Assembly: GCF_002217205.1 (NCBI RefSeq)
Contig: NZ_MUGT01000094.1
Location: forward strand, 1 to 40,317
Length of the DNA stretch: 40,317 nucleotides
Direction of reading: 5' to 3'
Source of the DNA: Flavobacterium branchiophilum NBRC 15030 = ATCC 35035
GTDB lineage: Bacteria; Bacteroidota; Bacteroidia; Flavobacteriales; Flavobacteriaceae
The position numbers were made by a program, and so were the translations under genes. Below the pieces are notes generated by a model. The model searched no databases and was not told where the DNA came from. It was given only the letters and a program-made list of their open reading frames with translations. The number at the start of each line of letters is the position of its first letter. Position 1 is the stretch's first letter. This document shows, piece after piece, positions 22,881-31,338 of the stretch.

Positions 22881-24059
22881 TTATATTAAAAATGTAAATT
22901 GATGGTGGATACTTTGGTGCAACAATACGGTAGCCGCTGCACTCCAAGCACAATAGGGCACTCCGTTTGGAGCGGTTGTTTCTGTATTAAAATTTTCGTA
23001 AAAACTATAATCTTCTTTAGCATTGGCAAGATGGATAGCCTGCAACAAGCTATTGGCTTGATCAAATTGACCTTTAGCAAGCAAAGCCAAGCCATAAAAT
23101 CCATTGACCATACACCAACTTCCAGCATTATGAAATTCGTTTGGAAAATTTCTAAATTCATATTTACAATTATTTTTCAGCAAATGCCAATCTAAATCTT
23201 CGGGGACTATTGGAGGCCAAAAAGCGGGTAGTAATTGCATTTTGGTTTGGCTCAATATGTGATTGGCATGTCCTAAAATTTGATTTTGAAAAATATCGTT
23301 GCCTAAATTCAGCATTAATGCTAACGAATGTGCAAAAGCATCAAACTGGGTTTTGTAGCCCGCTGGAGAAAAAGAACAAGGCATATAATTTTTTATATTG
23401 GCCTCTTCAAAAGCCCTTTCATGGTATTTTTCACCTGTTTCATTTGGGGTAAAATTGATTTTGATTTGAGTTTCAATATCAATAATTTTTTGAGAAATAG
23501 ACTCGTTTTTTGCAAAATGTTGATAACTTTTCAAAGCCCAAATCCGCAACAGTTGGTCGTATAATACATAACCATCGGTAATGTATTCGTCGGCCCAATT
23601 GCCCGATAAAGGAACATAAATCAAATGTTTGTTGTTAAACTCCCAAGCATTTAAAAGGTCTAAACATTTTAAAATATGGGTTTCATATTGTAATACAAAT
23701 TCGGGATTTTGTTGGTGGTAAGCATATTGGCAAACCCCTATTACAAACCAAGTTACGGCATCTACACGTCCGGCCAATCCGCCATAACTGACTTCCACTG
23801 TTGTTCCATTGGTCATCACGTTTGAAGGAATAGTGCCCCTCTCGTGTTGGTTTTGAGCTAAGGTTTCGAGTGTTTTTCTAAACGTTGCTATCAAGTCGGT
23901 GTTGTTTGATGCGAGTGCTGCCAATCCGCAAATAACGCCATCTCTGGCCCAAACCCGTTTGTAGTTGGAAATGTTTTGAGCACTGGCCAAAAACCCTTCG
24001 GTTGATGAAACTTGTTGTAATAATGCTATGGCTTTTTGATAATTAAAATCAGATTCCAT
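22881..24059 (-). CDS. Cytoplasmic (alpha/alpha)6-barrel glycoside hydrolase, GDE/GH100-like
   Basis: 392 aa, no signal peptide. It has the repeated helical pattern of (alpha/alpha)6 glycosidases of the glycogen-debranching/neutral-invertase type. VWARDG is at 36-41 (Asp40 a candidate catalytic acid), RGTIPSNV at 74-81, GRVDAVTWFVIG at 97-108 and GNWADEY at 153-159. A late region with PNEFHNAGSW near residue 300 may hold the catalytic base. GH100 invertases share the RD...V-D-x-x-x-W layout but differ around the later motifs, so assignment between GH100-like invertase, debranching enzyme and a new subfamily is open. Its position between a SUT-like symporter (27 bp) and a fructokinase favours sucrose hydrolysis inside the cell. 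Confidence 0.75.
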   Translation of the reverse strand: MESDFNYQKAIALLQQVSSTEGFLASAQNISNYKRVWARDGVICGLAALASNNTDLIATFRKTLETLAQNQHERGTIPSNVMTNGTTVEVSYGGLAGRVDAVTWFVIGVCQYAYHQQNPEFVLQYETHILKCLDLLNAWEFNNKHLIYVPLSGNWADEYITDGYVLYDQLLRIWALKSYQHFAKNESISQKIIDIETQIKINFTPNETGEKYHERAFEEANIKNYMPCSFSPAGYKTQFDAFAHSLALMLNLGNDIFQNQILGHANHILSQTKMQLLPAFWPPIVPEDLDWHLLKNNCKYEFRNFPNEFHNAGSWCMVNGFYGLALLAKGQFDQANSLLQAIHLANAKEDYSFYENFNTETTAPNGVPYCAWSAAATVLLHQSIHHQFTFLI

Positions 24060-24086
24060 TTTTATGTTATATATTTATATTTGAGG

Positions 24087-25397
24087 TTAAATTTCGGTTG
24101 CAATTATTTTTTTGGTTTTGATAAATAAGGTACAAACGGCACTTATCAACAATAATACTCCCGCAAAACTTACAGCTAAACGAGCGTCATTATTTAGAAA
24201 ATGCTTCATGATGTATCCAAAAGTTAGATTTTGAATGATCATGGGTATAACAATCATCATATTGATGATGCCCATATACACCCCATAACGTTCTTTTGGA
24301 ATGTCTGCCACTACCATCAAATAAGGGATTCCCATCATGCTGGCCCATCCAATTCCAAAACCTGTAATAGCAAAAAACAACAAATGTTTGTTTTCGATAT
24401 GTGGAAAAACTAAAAAACCAATGGCAGCAAGCAACAAACAAATGGCATGAACTGTTTTTGGCCCATACTTTTTGGCATAGCCTACCAACAAAAAGGCTAC
24501 TAAAAATGTAACAATATTATACCATCCGTTTACTAAACCCGTCCAACTTACGGCCTCTTCATATACTTTAGCATTGCTATCTGGAGTAACATTCCAAACT
24601 GATAAAGCGATGCTTTTGGAAGAATTTTGCCAATAACAAAACAAAGCATACCATTGAAACATATAGACTAAAGCCAACTGCCACATCACTTTTGGCATTT
24701 CGCCAATGGCGGCAAATATTTCAATTAAAGGTTCCAACATACCACCTTTTTTGGATTTCATGTGTAGTAATTCTTCCGCTGTTGGTGGGATTTCTGGCGT
24801 TGTTTTCATACTCCACCAAATAGACCCAATAGAACATATAGCACCAAGAAAAAAGGAAGCATAAATCCAAGTAGGCAACGAGCCTGTTTTTCCAATAAAA
24901 AGCAAAGGGAAAATAAATAATGATAAATTAGCTAAAGTTTGTCCATATCCTGTAAAAAAACTCTGCATTAAAAAACCAGTTGGCTGTTGTTCCGCATCTA
25001 ATTTGTCGGCTACAAAAGCCCTGTAAGGTTCCATAGCGGTATTGTTACCTGCATCTAAAATCCATAATAAACCTGCTGCCATCCACAACGAACTGCTAAA
25101 AGGAAAAAGCAACAATGCAATACTACAAAGCAAAGCTCCGACAAAGAAATAAGGTTTTCTGCGGCCCCATCTTGGGCTCCAAGTATTATCGCTCATGGCA
25201 CCAATCAAGGGTTGCACTAACAAGCCCGTTATTGGACCCGCTAAATTGAGCATGGGTATTGCATCTGGACTGGCTCCTAATAAATCATATATTGGATTTA
25301 CGGCACTTTGTTGCAATCCAAAACTGTATTGTATGCCAAAAAATCCGACATTCATATTCCAGATTTGCCAAAAATTAAGTTTAAGTTTTTTGCTCAT
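24087..25397 (-). CDS. MFS sugar symporter, SUT/SLC45-like (GPH group)
   Basis: 436 aa with about twelve membrane helices. It starts with KLKLNFWQIWNMNVGFFGIQYSFGLQ, the N-terminal layout of bacterial maltose/sucrose symporters of the GPH/SUT type. The loop between helices 2 and 3 carries RWGRRKPYFFVG (about 75-86), equivalent to the R-x-G-R-R-(K/R)-P signature of sucrose transporters. The next helices contain DAGNNTAMEPYRAFVAD (about 116-132), another family hallmark. It imports an alpha-glucoside-type disaccharide with protons or sodium across the inner membrane. It is the first gene of the sugar operon and has a composite LacI-like operator 75-109 bases upstream, shared with susC. Confidence 0.88.
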   Translation of the reverse strand: MSKKLKLNFWQIWNMNVGFFGIQYSFGLQQSAVNPIYDLLGASPDAIPMLNLAGPITGLLVQPLIGAMSDNTWSPRWGRRKPYFFVGALLCSIALLLFPFSSSLWMAAGLLWILDAGNNTAMEPYRAFVADKLDAEQQPTGFLMQSFFTGYGQTLANLSLFIFPLLFIGKTGSLPTWIYASFFLGAICSIGSIWWSMKTTPEIPPTAEELLHMKSKKGGMLEPLIEIFAAIGEMPKVMWQLALVYMFQWYALFCYWQNSSKSIALSVWNVTPDSNAKVYEEAVSWTGLVNGWYNIVTFLVAFLLVGYAKKYGPKTVHAICLLLAAIGFLVFPHIENKHLLFFAITGFGIGWASMMGIPYLMVVADIPKERYGVYMGIINMMIVIPMIIQNLTFGYIMKHFLNNDARLAVSFAGVLLLISAVCTLFIKTKKIIATEI

Positions 25398-25471
25398 TTG
25401 TTTGGTTTTTTTTGAGTTTGAAACAATAAAATTAATGTATTATTATGAAATATGAAATTTTCAAGGGATAA

Positions 25472-25506
25472 AAATCGTTTTCGTTGTATCCGAAAACGAT
25501 TTCGAT
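25472..25506. promoter_or_regulatory. Composite operator upstream of the sugar symporter operon
   Basis: A perfect 12-bp inverted repeat (AAATCGTTTTCG at 25472-25483, CGAAAACGATTT at 25491-25502) has a 7-base spacer. The right arm continues as CGAAAACGATTTCG (25491-25504), itself a near-palindrome with the central CG typical of LacI-family operators. The same arrangement occurs upstream of susC at 39450-39481. It lies 75-109 bases before the symporter ATG. A simple terminator is unlikely, because there is no T-tract and no gene end beside it. Confidence 0.65.
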
Positions 25507-25554
25507 TGCGTTGGCGTTTATACAAAAACCGCTTCTATGTTCCTATATTGCCAT

Positions 25555-25585
25555 AAAAAAAGCTCCTCTTATTGAGAAGCTTTTA
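25555..25585 (-). terminator. Terminator after the SRPBCC/GyrI-like gene
   Basis: An 11-bp stem with one mismatch pairs AAAAGCTCCTC (25557-25567 region) with GAGAAGCTTTT (25574-25584). The A-run at 25555-25560 gives a U-tract on the minus-strand transcript. It is located 72 bp beyond the stop of the 303-aa gene and before the sugar-operon operator, so the two operons are separate. Confidence 0.7.
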
Positions 25586-25656
25586 TATATTGAGATGATC
25601 ATGTTACATTTCAAATTTAGTAAATACAGCTGTAATTATCTTGTAAATCAACAAAA

Positions 25657-26568
25657 TTATTTAGCAAAAGGGATAAGTATATGCGTTTGCCATTCTATTT
25701 CCTGACCACCATTGAAAGGATTGTTCATAAAATGTTCGATGGGTTTCAAATCTAACTTGATGTTGTTTTTCTTGGCATAATCCAAAATAGCAAACCACCC
25801 TCTATCTGAAGTACGGTAATTGCCATAGTAAGTCGCTTTTAGTCCTTTTATAGAAGGTATTTTTTTAAATTTTACAGCTTTGTTTTCAATATATGGCGAG
25901 TTTTTATCTATTGGAAAACAGTAATTAAAAGAGAGCGTTTCTTTATCCAAATCCCATTTTTCAATTTCTAGATAGGGTTTTCCAATAATTTTTATATTAT
26001 TTTGATGCAAATAGCCTGTGATAATAGCATCATTGCCAATCATGGTTTGAGCCTTTTCTTGCAAAACACTTTCTAAATGAATATAGGCTACAAAAACCTC
26101 TTCCGACTTGCCTTCGTAATCAAATTTTACTTTAAAATTTTTCAAATGCTCTTCCAAACCTTGTTTTAACTCTTTTATTTTAGTTACTTGTTCCACTTTG
26201 AAAGGAGTGCCTAAAAAAGGGGCTGTCAATTTGTTGTAAAAAGAATGCTCCTTATCAGAAATTCCAACCGAAATAGCTGTTAAAGTATCGTTTAATGAGG
26301 TCAATTCCCAGGTATATTCAAGCGTTTTGCCATTGTATGTCATTTCTTGCTTAATAAAATCAAAATTATTTCGCTCTTTTATAACATATACTTCGCCTTG
26401 TTTCTTTTGTCGGGTAGCAGTCCATTCTAATATGCCTTGAAATACAGTTCCTGTGGCTGCTTTTTCTTTAAATGTAATCACATAATCTGATTTTTTGAAC
26501 CCAAAATACCAAATGATAAACAATGTAAACAATAAAAATACCGATAAAATGATTTGTTTTTTTGACAT
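25657..26568 (-). CDS. Membrane-anchored SRPBCC / GyrI-like two-domain protein
   Basis: 303 aa. The N-terminal helix (IILSVFLLFTLFIIWYFGF, 5-23) anchors or exports it. Residues of about 30-150 look like an SRPBCC (START/Bet v1-like) ligand-binding domain (VFQGILEWTATRQ then YTWELTSLNDTLTAISVG). Residues of about 155-303 resemble a GyrI-like effector-binding domain, ending in the typical EWQTHILIPFAK. No DNA-binding domain is present. The start codon is only 1 bp from the haloperoxidase-like gene stop, so the two are made together. Domain types suggest binding of a small hydrophobic or cationic ligand; which one is unknown. The domain calls rest on pattern resemblance. Confidence 0.65.
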   Translation of the reverse strand: MSKKQIILSVFLLFTLFIIWYFGFKKSDYVITFKEKAATGTVFQGILEWTATRQKKQGEVYVIKERNNFDFIKQEMTYNGKTLEYTWELTSLNDTLTAISVGISDKEHSFYNKLTAPFLGTPFKVEQVTKIKELKQGLEEHLKNFKVKFDYEGKSEEVFVAYIHLESVLQEKAQTMIGNDAIITGYLHQNNIKIIGKPYLEIEKWDLDKETLSFNYCFPIDKNSPYIENKAVKFKKIPSIKGLKATYYGNYRTSDRGWFAILDYAKKNNIKLDLKPIEHFMNNPFNGGQEIEWQTHILIPFAK

Positions 26569-26569
26569 G

Positions 26570-27922
26570 CTATTTTTTCATTTTTAATTTGTTATTAATA
26601 TAATTCCCAAGATTAGTACCTTGAGACACCCCGTTTTCTATAGCAGCTCTGTAATGAATTCCTCCATATAATCTACTCATCGAAGCTTCGGATGCCGCTT
26701 GTTTGAAAGACGTAAAATCACGTTTTGGCAAACCAAATGGAATTTCTGAATCGTCGGTATAACTAAAGTTGTCGCCAAAAATGGCTGTTAATATAACCGA
26801 TGAACAGGCAGATACTACAGAATGTCCACTAGTGTATTCAGGAAAAGGGGGCGTTTGCAATTGTGGCTTCCAATTTTCGTCTATATGTTGGTTGATATAG
26901 GTTTCAGGACGTACAACATTGCTACGAAATTTTTCGTCCCAACAACTAATAAAGCTTTCAAAAATACCAATAGATGTTTTAGTATAGGCAAAAATAGTTG
27001 TTTCTAAGTCAGCTTTGGATTTTTTACATGCAATTTTAGCAATATTCATCCAATGGGCATCGGGAGTATTTTTCTTTTTGGCAAACATCATGTGCCCCTG
27101 TGTAACGGTTGCATAAGGATTACAATCCCAAAATGTAGCAATAACCGATTCAACTGGCAAAGCAATTTTTGGATTTTTTTCTACTGCCAATAATTTTTTA
27201 GAAATTTCGTTCCCCACTTGATAAGTTTCCAAAGCTTCTAAATAAAATTTAGAATTTTTTTGAGTATCAAAAGGATACGGAGGCACTGGTTTAAATTGCG
27301 ATGCAGAATCCATAACGAGTGTTCTAATTTTATTCCAATGAGGTTCCACAGCATCCATATAAGCAGGTGGTGTTGGCTGCCAACGGCTAGGATCTTTGGT
27401 GTTTACACTAAATTTTGGAAAAGTTCGGGTTTGTTTGTAATTGTCTTGGCTCATCCATTTCTTTATCACCTCGGCAACTTTCAAGGCATATTCTTTTGAA
27501 GTTTCAAACTCTTTATTGTTTTCAGAGCCCCATTTTTGATACAAACTGTCTCGGTATTTAACCATGGCTTCTTCAGAAAAAACCAATTGTTTGCTCAATT
27601 CCAAATGGGCAATCAAAGCAGCTAAATGCTGATTGACTCCCCCTTTTGGGTCTAATGCTGGTATTGCTTCTAGCCCTTTTAACTGTCCTTGCAAGCTACT
27701 AAATTTTGGATTGTTTTGTGCCATAATTTCATAAGCTGCAATGTTTGGATACACATAAATTCTACTTGCAACGGGTGGCGAAAATATATCGTGAATCATA
27801 ATATTAGTTACAGTATCTACCGCTGCACAATAATCTTCTGAGGTTACAACTATGGGTCTGTCTGACTTACATGACACAAAAAACGTGCTGATAAACACTA
27901 AAAAATAAAGACTTTTTTTCAT
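26570..27922 (-). CDS. Vanadium-dependent haloperoxidase-family lipoprotein (PAP2 superfamily)
   Basis: 450 aa. The signal peptide ends at lipobox FVSC (Cys18), so it is a lipoprotein. The vanadate/phosphate-binding signature is complete: Lys331-x6-Arg338-Pro339 in DEKFRSNVVRPETY, Ser365-Gly366-His367 in EYTSGHSVV, and Arg417-x5-His423 in SRLYGGIHYRAA. In known vanadium haloperoxidases these residues hold vanadate and activate H2O2 to oxidise halides; the same scaffold binds phosphate in PAP2 acid phosphatases. The total layout and length favour the haloperoxidase branch, but halide oxidation is not proven by these residues. It is followed after 1 bp by the SRPBCC/GyrI-like gene and preceded, across repeat copy 3, by the paired VCBS/UnbV genes. 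Confidence 0.88.
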   Translation of the reverse strand: MKKSLYFLVFISTFFVSCKSDRPIVVTSEDYCAAVDTVTNIMIHDIFSPPVASRIYVYPNIAAYEIMAQNNPKFSSLQGQLKGLEAIPALDPKGGVNQHLAALIAHLELSKQLVFSEEAMVKYRDSLYQKWGSENNKEFETSKEYALKVAEVIKKWMSQDNYKQTRTFPKFSVNTKDPSRWQPTPPAYMDAVEPHWNKIRTLVMDSASQFKPVPPYPFDTQKNSKFYLEALETYQVGNEISKKLLAVEKNPKIALPVESVIATFWDCNPYATVTQGHMMFAKKKNTPDAHWMNIAKIACKKSKADLETTIFAYTKTSIGIFESFISCWDEKFRSNVVRPETYINQHIDENWKPQLQTPPFPEYTSGHSVVSACSSVILTAIFGDNFSYTDDSEIPFGLPKRDFTSFKQAASEASMSRLYGGIHYRAAIENGVSQGTNLGNYINNKLKMKK

Positions 27923-27952
27923 TTTAATGGTATTGATTTTAATAATTTAATT

Positions 27953-28048
27953 TTTTGGGCGTTCCCCAAGGGTCGGGCTATCCGTTTCAATCTTTTTTGA
28001 GGCAAAAAAAGCCTCAAAAAAGGATTTCCACTGCTATCCCTAACGCAA
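27953..28048 (+). repeat. Dispersed intergenic repeat, short form, copy 3
   Basis: It has the same ends as copies 1 and 2 (TTTTGGGCGTTCCCCAAGGG and GGGCTATCCGTTTCAA at the left; GGATTTCCACTGCTATCCC then TAACGCAA at the right), but the interior of about 120 bases is replaced by one hairpin. That hairpin pairs TTTTTTGAGGC (27993-28003) with GCCTCAAAAAA (28011-28021) around a 7-base A loop. It fills most of the gap between the haloperoxidase-like gene and the VCBS/UnbV gene. The hairpin carries T- and A-tracts and could stop or weaken transcription between them. Confidence 0.75.
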
Positions 28049-28086
28049 GCAACATGCTACAACAAACAGCATTTTAACTCATTTCT

Positions 28087-31000
28087 TTAAGGTGCTGAAG
28101 GCAATTCAAACACTTCGGCTTTTTTATTATTGATGGTAACCAATAAATATTTTTTATTATTTACCTGTAAAACATCTAAATGTCTAACCGCTTTTTGAGT
28201 TAAATCGATACCCATTTGATGACCCAAATAAACCGTTTTTTCATTTTTGATTAATGCACCCGAAAAACCATCAAAGCGGCTATGATAAGGTGTTACCCCA
28301 AAATAATTACCCGCTGCAAACACCGACGCTTTGTTGCTTCCATCAAAATTAGCTTTGGCAAAACACGTAATTGGTGCAACTTGCAAAGGATTGCCAAATG
28401 GAACAAAAGTAAACTTGCCTTTGTCATTTCGCAAAAACCCCGATTTTAGCGTGTGTACTTCATACAATATGCCTTTATCCAACATTTGCGGTTCAAAAAC
28501 CTCTTCAACCGTTTTACCTGCAAAATCTTTATAAGCATTAAACTTCTTTTTGAGCATCCCACTAAACTGTTCAGACAATTCATCTAAACCCATAGTCGAA
28601 TAGTATTTGCCCCCTTTTTCAATAGCTACAATGGTTTCATACATTTCGTTTTTATCAAAATCGGCATAATACATTTTCATTGGAAAATCGGCAGAGGCTT
28701 TAAACTTTGAATTCAACCCCCAATTACCAACTAAATAATCGTCATCGCCATCCTGATCAATATCAAAATTAGTTATCGATTGCCACAAACCATTCAGTTT
28801 TTCGGGCAATACATTTGAAGTAACGTCTTTAAATCGGCCTCCTTGATTGGCATAAAACCGAGGTTTCATCCACTCGCCTACTACAATAATATCTTGACTA
28901 CCATTTGTATCAAAATCGGTTACAATAGCATGGGTAACCATTCCTATTTTTTCAAATGTTTTTTGTTGAACCATGCTAAAAGTACCTTGATTGTTTTGGA
29001 GTAAGTAACAATCTGGATTGCTACCAAAACGGTTGTATTGAGAACTATTGCCAATAAAAAAGTCTAAATCGCCATCTTTATCAAAATCAATTTTACAAAC
29101 AACAGCAGCATTTTGGGCTATTTTGGGCATAGCACCATGCGTCAAACTAGTCCCTTGATACCATCTACTATCAAGAAAACCCGCATTTTCGCCCGTACCC
29201 GAAGCCACAAATAAATCATTGATTTTGTCGTTGTTAAAGTCGCCAATAACTGCCGAAACATCCTCAAAAATAGAATCTTTTTCTATATCCGCATAAACCC
29301 TTTTTACAAAACCATTTGCAGACTGAAGATATACTTGGGCTGCTTTGCCTCTTGCTCCACCAAAGAAAATATCTTCTTTTCCGTCATTATTCAAATCGCC
29401 AACTGCAGTTGCAGGGCCTCTGTCTGATCGTTGATAAGGGATTAATTTTTGTGATAAAAAATCAATAAATTCATTTTCTTGATGTATAAAATCAATGCCT
29501 AAATTAGTTGTAGCTTTTTTGAAATACGGTTTCGTAACAGGATGTAACTTACTGTAATCAAAAACTTTACGTTTTGCATTAGCTTTGATGGTTAGCGATT
29601 GATTGGTCGAAACCTGTTTTAAAGTTTGATACGTTTTATCGGGCCAAATGACTACTAACGAATCTATTGCAGCACTATTTTGAAACCCAAAATGAATCAT
29701 TGGCTCCGACGAAGACTGAAACCCTCTTGTAGTTTGAAGCTCTTTATACTGTTTACTTCCTTTTGAATATGCAATCACTTTCGCCCCAATACCCCAAACA
29801 TTTTTTCCTTCAAATTGCAATTTCAATTTCAAGAAACGGGCTTTGTTATTGGTTTGATTGATATAAACAGAGGCTACACTATTCAAATTGTTAGTTACAA
29901 CATCCAAATCGCCGTCGTTATCCAAATCGCCATAAGCACTTCCATTGGATATGATAGAATCTTGTTGGATCCAATTTTCGGATTGATTGACAAAATTCAA
30001 ATTTTTTGTACCTTGAAAAACATAATTAGACACTTTGCCAGAAGGCATTTTATTTAATGCCTCTTTGTCCAACAATTTAGTAGTACTTATTTTTGTTTTT
30101 ACATTTTCATTCGAATAATATTTTACATAATCTAAATCGTTTGGTCGTTTTGGAATACCGTTACAAACAAATAAATCTTGTTCGCCATCTTGATTGTAAT
30201 CAGCAAAAAGGCCACTCCAACTCCAATCGGTGGCTGCAATGCCACTCATCAAAGCCGTTTCGGTAAAATGCTGTCCATATTGATTGATTTGCAGCATATT
30301 ACGAGTATATTGATAATGATACCCCAAACGTTCTGTTCGCATTTTCATCATTTGAACATTATCATCGCCTAGTGAAGATTTCAGTACTTTTTCATTTTCG
30401 GGAAGCATATCTAAGGTTAAAATATCAGGAAAACCATCATGATTAATGTCTGAAACATCAACTCCCATCGAAAATCGACTTGTATGTCCAAAATAATTTT
30501 TGAGACTTTCGCTAAAAGTACCATCACCATTGTTGAGATAATAGTAATCGTCTTCGTGAAAATCGTTGCAAACATAAATATCAGGATAACCATCTAGGTT
30601 AAAATCAGCCACAGCTACCCCTAGTCCATAACCATTTGCCCCACCAAAAATACCTGCTTGTTCACTAATATCAACAAATTTATTATTATCATTTCTAAAC
30701 AATTTATCGCCACATTCATAACTTCTTTTGTTCCTAATTTCTGCTTTTCCGTAAGACAATTCAGAGTGTACTGCATGATTGAGTAAATACATATCCAAAT
30801 CACCATCCAAATCAAAATCCAAAAATGCGGCAGACGAACTATAATTGTCTATATCCAATCCATACTCGGCTGCACTTTCTGTAAAAGTATTGTTTTTATT
30901 ATTTATAAAGAGTTCGTTATGCCCTTCAAATCCATTAATGCCTACAACAGCACAAACATAAATATCCAAATAACCATCGCCATTTACATCGGCCATAATG

Positions 31001-31338
31001 GTACCCGAATTCCAATCACTTTGCCCTTCTACACCCGCTTTTGCAGTAATGTCTTCAAATGTATTGTTACCTTTATTCAAATACAATTTGTTTTTGCCTT
31101 GATTTGAAGTAAAATAAATATCTACCAAACCATCATTATTGATGTCGCCCATAGCCACACCACCGCCATTATAATAGTACAAATAATCTAAAATAGAAAT
31201 GTTTTTGGACGGATCCAAGTCGTTTTTAAAATCAATACCACTTTTAGAAGCTTCCAATTTTTCAAATAATCCCGCCTCTTTTTGAGAACACCCAATAATT
31301 AGCAATACTAAAAACAGGTATTTATAATAATTAGTCAT
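28087..31338 (-). CDS. FG-GAP/VCBS-repeat lipoprotein with ASPIC/UnbV domain (second of pair)
   Basis: 1083 aa. Lipobox IIGC gives Cys17, followed by SQKE. About a dozen calcium-binding loops of the form D-x-N/D-x-D/N-G are spread along the chain (DINNDG, DVNGDG, DFDLDG, DFNLDG, DINHDG, DYNQDG, DLDNDG and others). These indicate beta-propeller-type FG-GAP/VCBS blades in two halves. Between them, about residues 520-600, is an ASPIC/UnbV domain (LQTTRGFQSSSEPMIHFGF, then DSLVVIWPD). CRTAC1-type proteins of this size are common in Bacteroidetes near SusCD genes; the binding partner is unknown. Its ATG overlaps the stop of the paralogous upstream gene by 8 bases, so translation is coupled. Probably anchored at the cell surface. 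Confidence 0.87.
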   Translation of the reverse strand: MTNYYKYLFLVLLIIGCSQKEAGLFEKLEASKSGIDFKNDLDPSKNISILDYLYYYNGGGVAMGDINNDGLVDIYFTSNQGKNKLYLNKGNNTFEDITAKAGVEGQSDWNSGTIMADVNGDGYLDIYVCAVVGINGFEGHNELFINNKNNTFTESAAEYGLDIDNYSSSAAFLDFDLDGDLDMYLLNHAVHSELSYGKAEIRNKRSYECGDKLFRNDNNKFVDISEQAGIFGGANGYGLGVAVADFNLDGYPDIYVCNDFHEDDYYYLNNGDGTFSESLKNYFGHTSRFSMGVDVSDINHDGFPDILTLDMLPENEKVLKSSLGDDNVQMMKMRTERLGYHYQYTRNMLQINQYGQHFTETALMSGIAATDWSWSGLFADYNQDGEQDLFVCNGIPKRPNDLDYVKYYSNENVKTKISTTKLLDKEALNKMPSGKVSNYVFQGTKNLNFVNQSENWIQQDSIISNGSAYGDLDNDGDLDVVTNNLNSVASVYINQTNNKARFLKLKLQFEGKNVWGIGAKVIAYSKGSKQYKELQTTRGFQSSSEPMIHFGFQNSAAIDSLVVIWPDKTYQTLKQVSTNQSLTIKANAKRKVFDYSKLHPVTKPYFKKATTNLGIDFIHQENEFIDFLSQKLIPYQRSDRGPATAVGDLNNDGKEDIFFGGARGKAAQVYLQSANGFVKRVYADIEKDSIFEDVSAVIGDFNNDKINDLFVASGTGENAGFLDSRWYQGTSLTHGAMPKIAQNAAVVCKIDFDKDGDLDFFIGNSSQYNRFGSNPDCYLLQNNQGTFSMVQQKTFEKIGMVTHAIVTDFDTNGSQDIIVVGEWMKPRFYANQGGRFKDVTSNVLPEKLNGLWQSITNFDIDQDGDDDYLVGNWGLNSKFKASADFPMKMYYADFDKNEMYETIVAIEKGGKYYSTMGLDELSEQFSGMLKKKFNAYKDFAGKTVEEVFEPQMLDKGILYEVHTLKSGFLRNDKGKFTFVPFGNPLQVAPITCFAKANFDGSNKASVFAAGNYFGVTPYHSRFDGFSGALIKNEKTVYLGHQMGIDLTQKAVRHLDVLQVNNKKYLLVTINNKKAEVFELPSAP

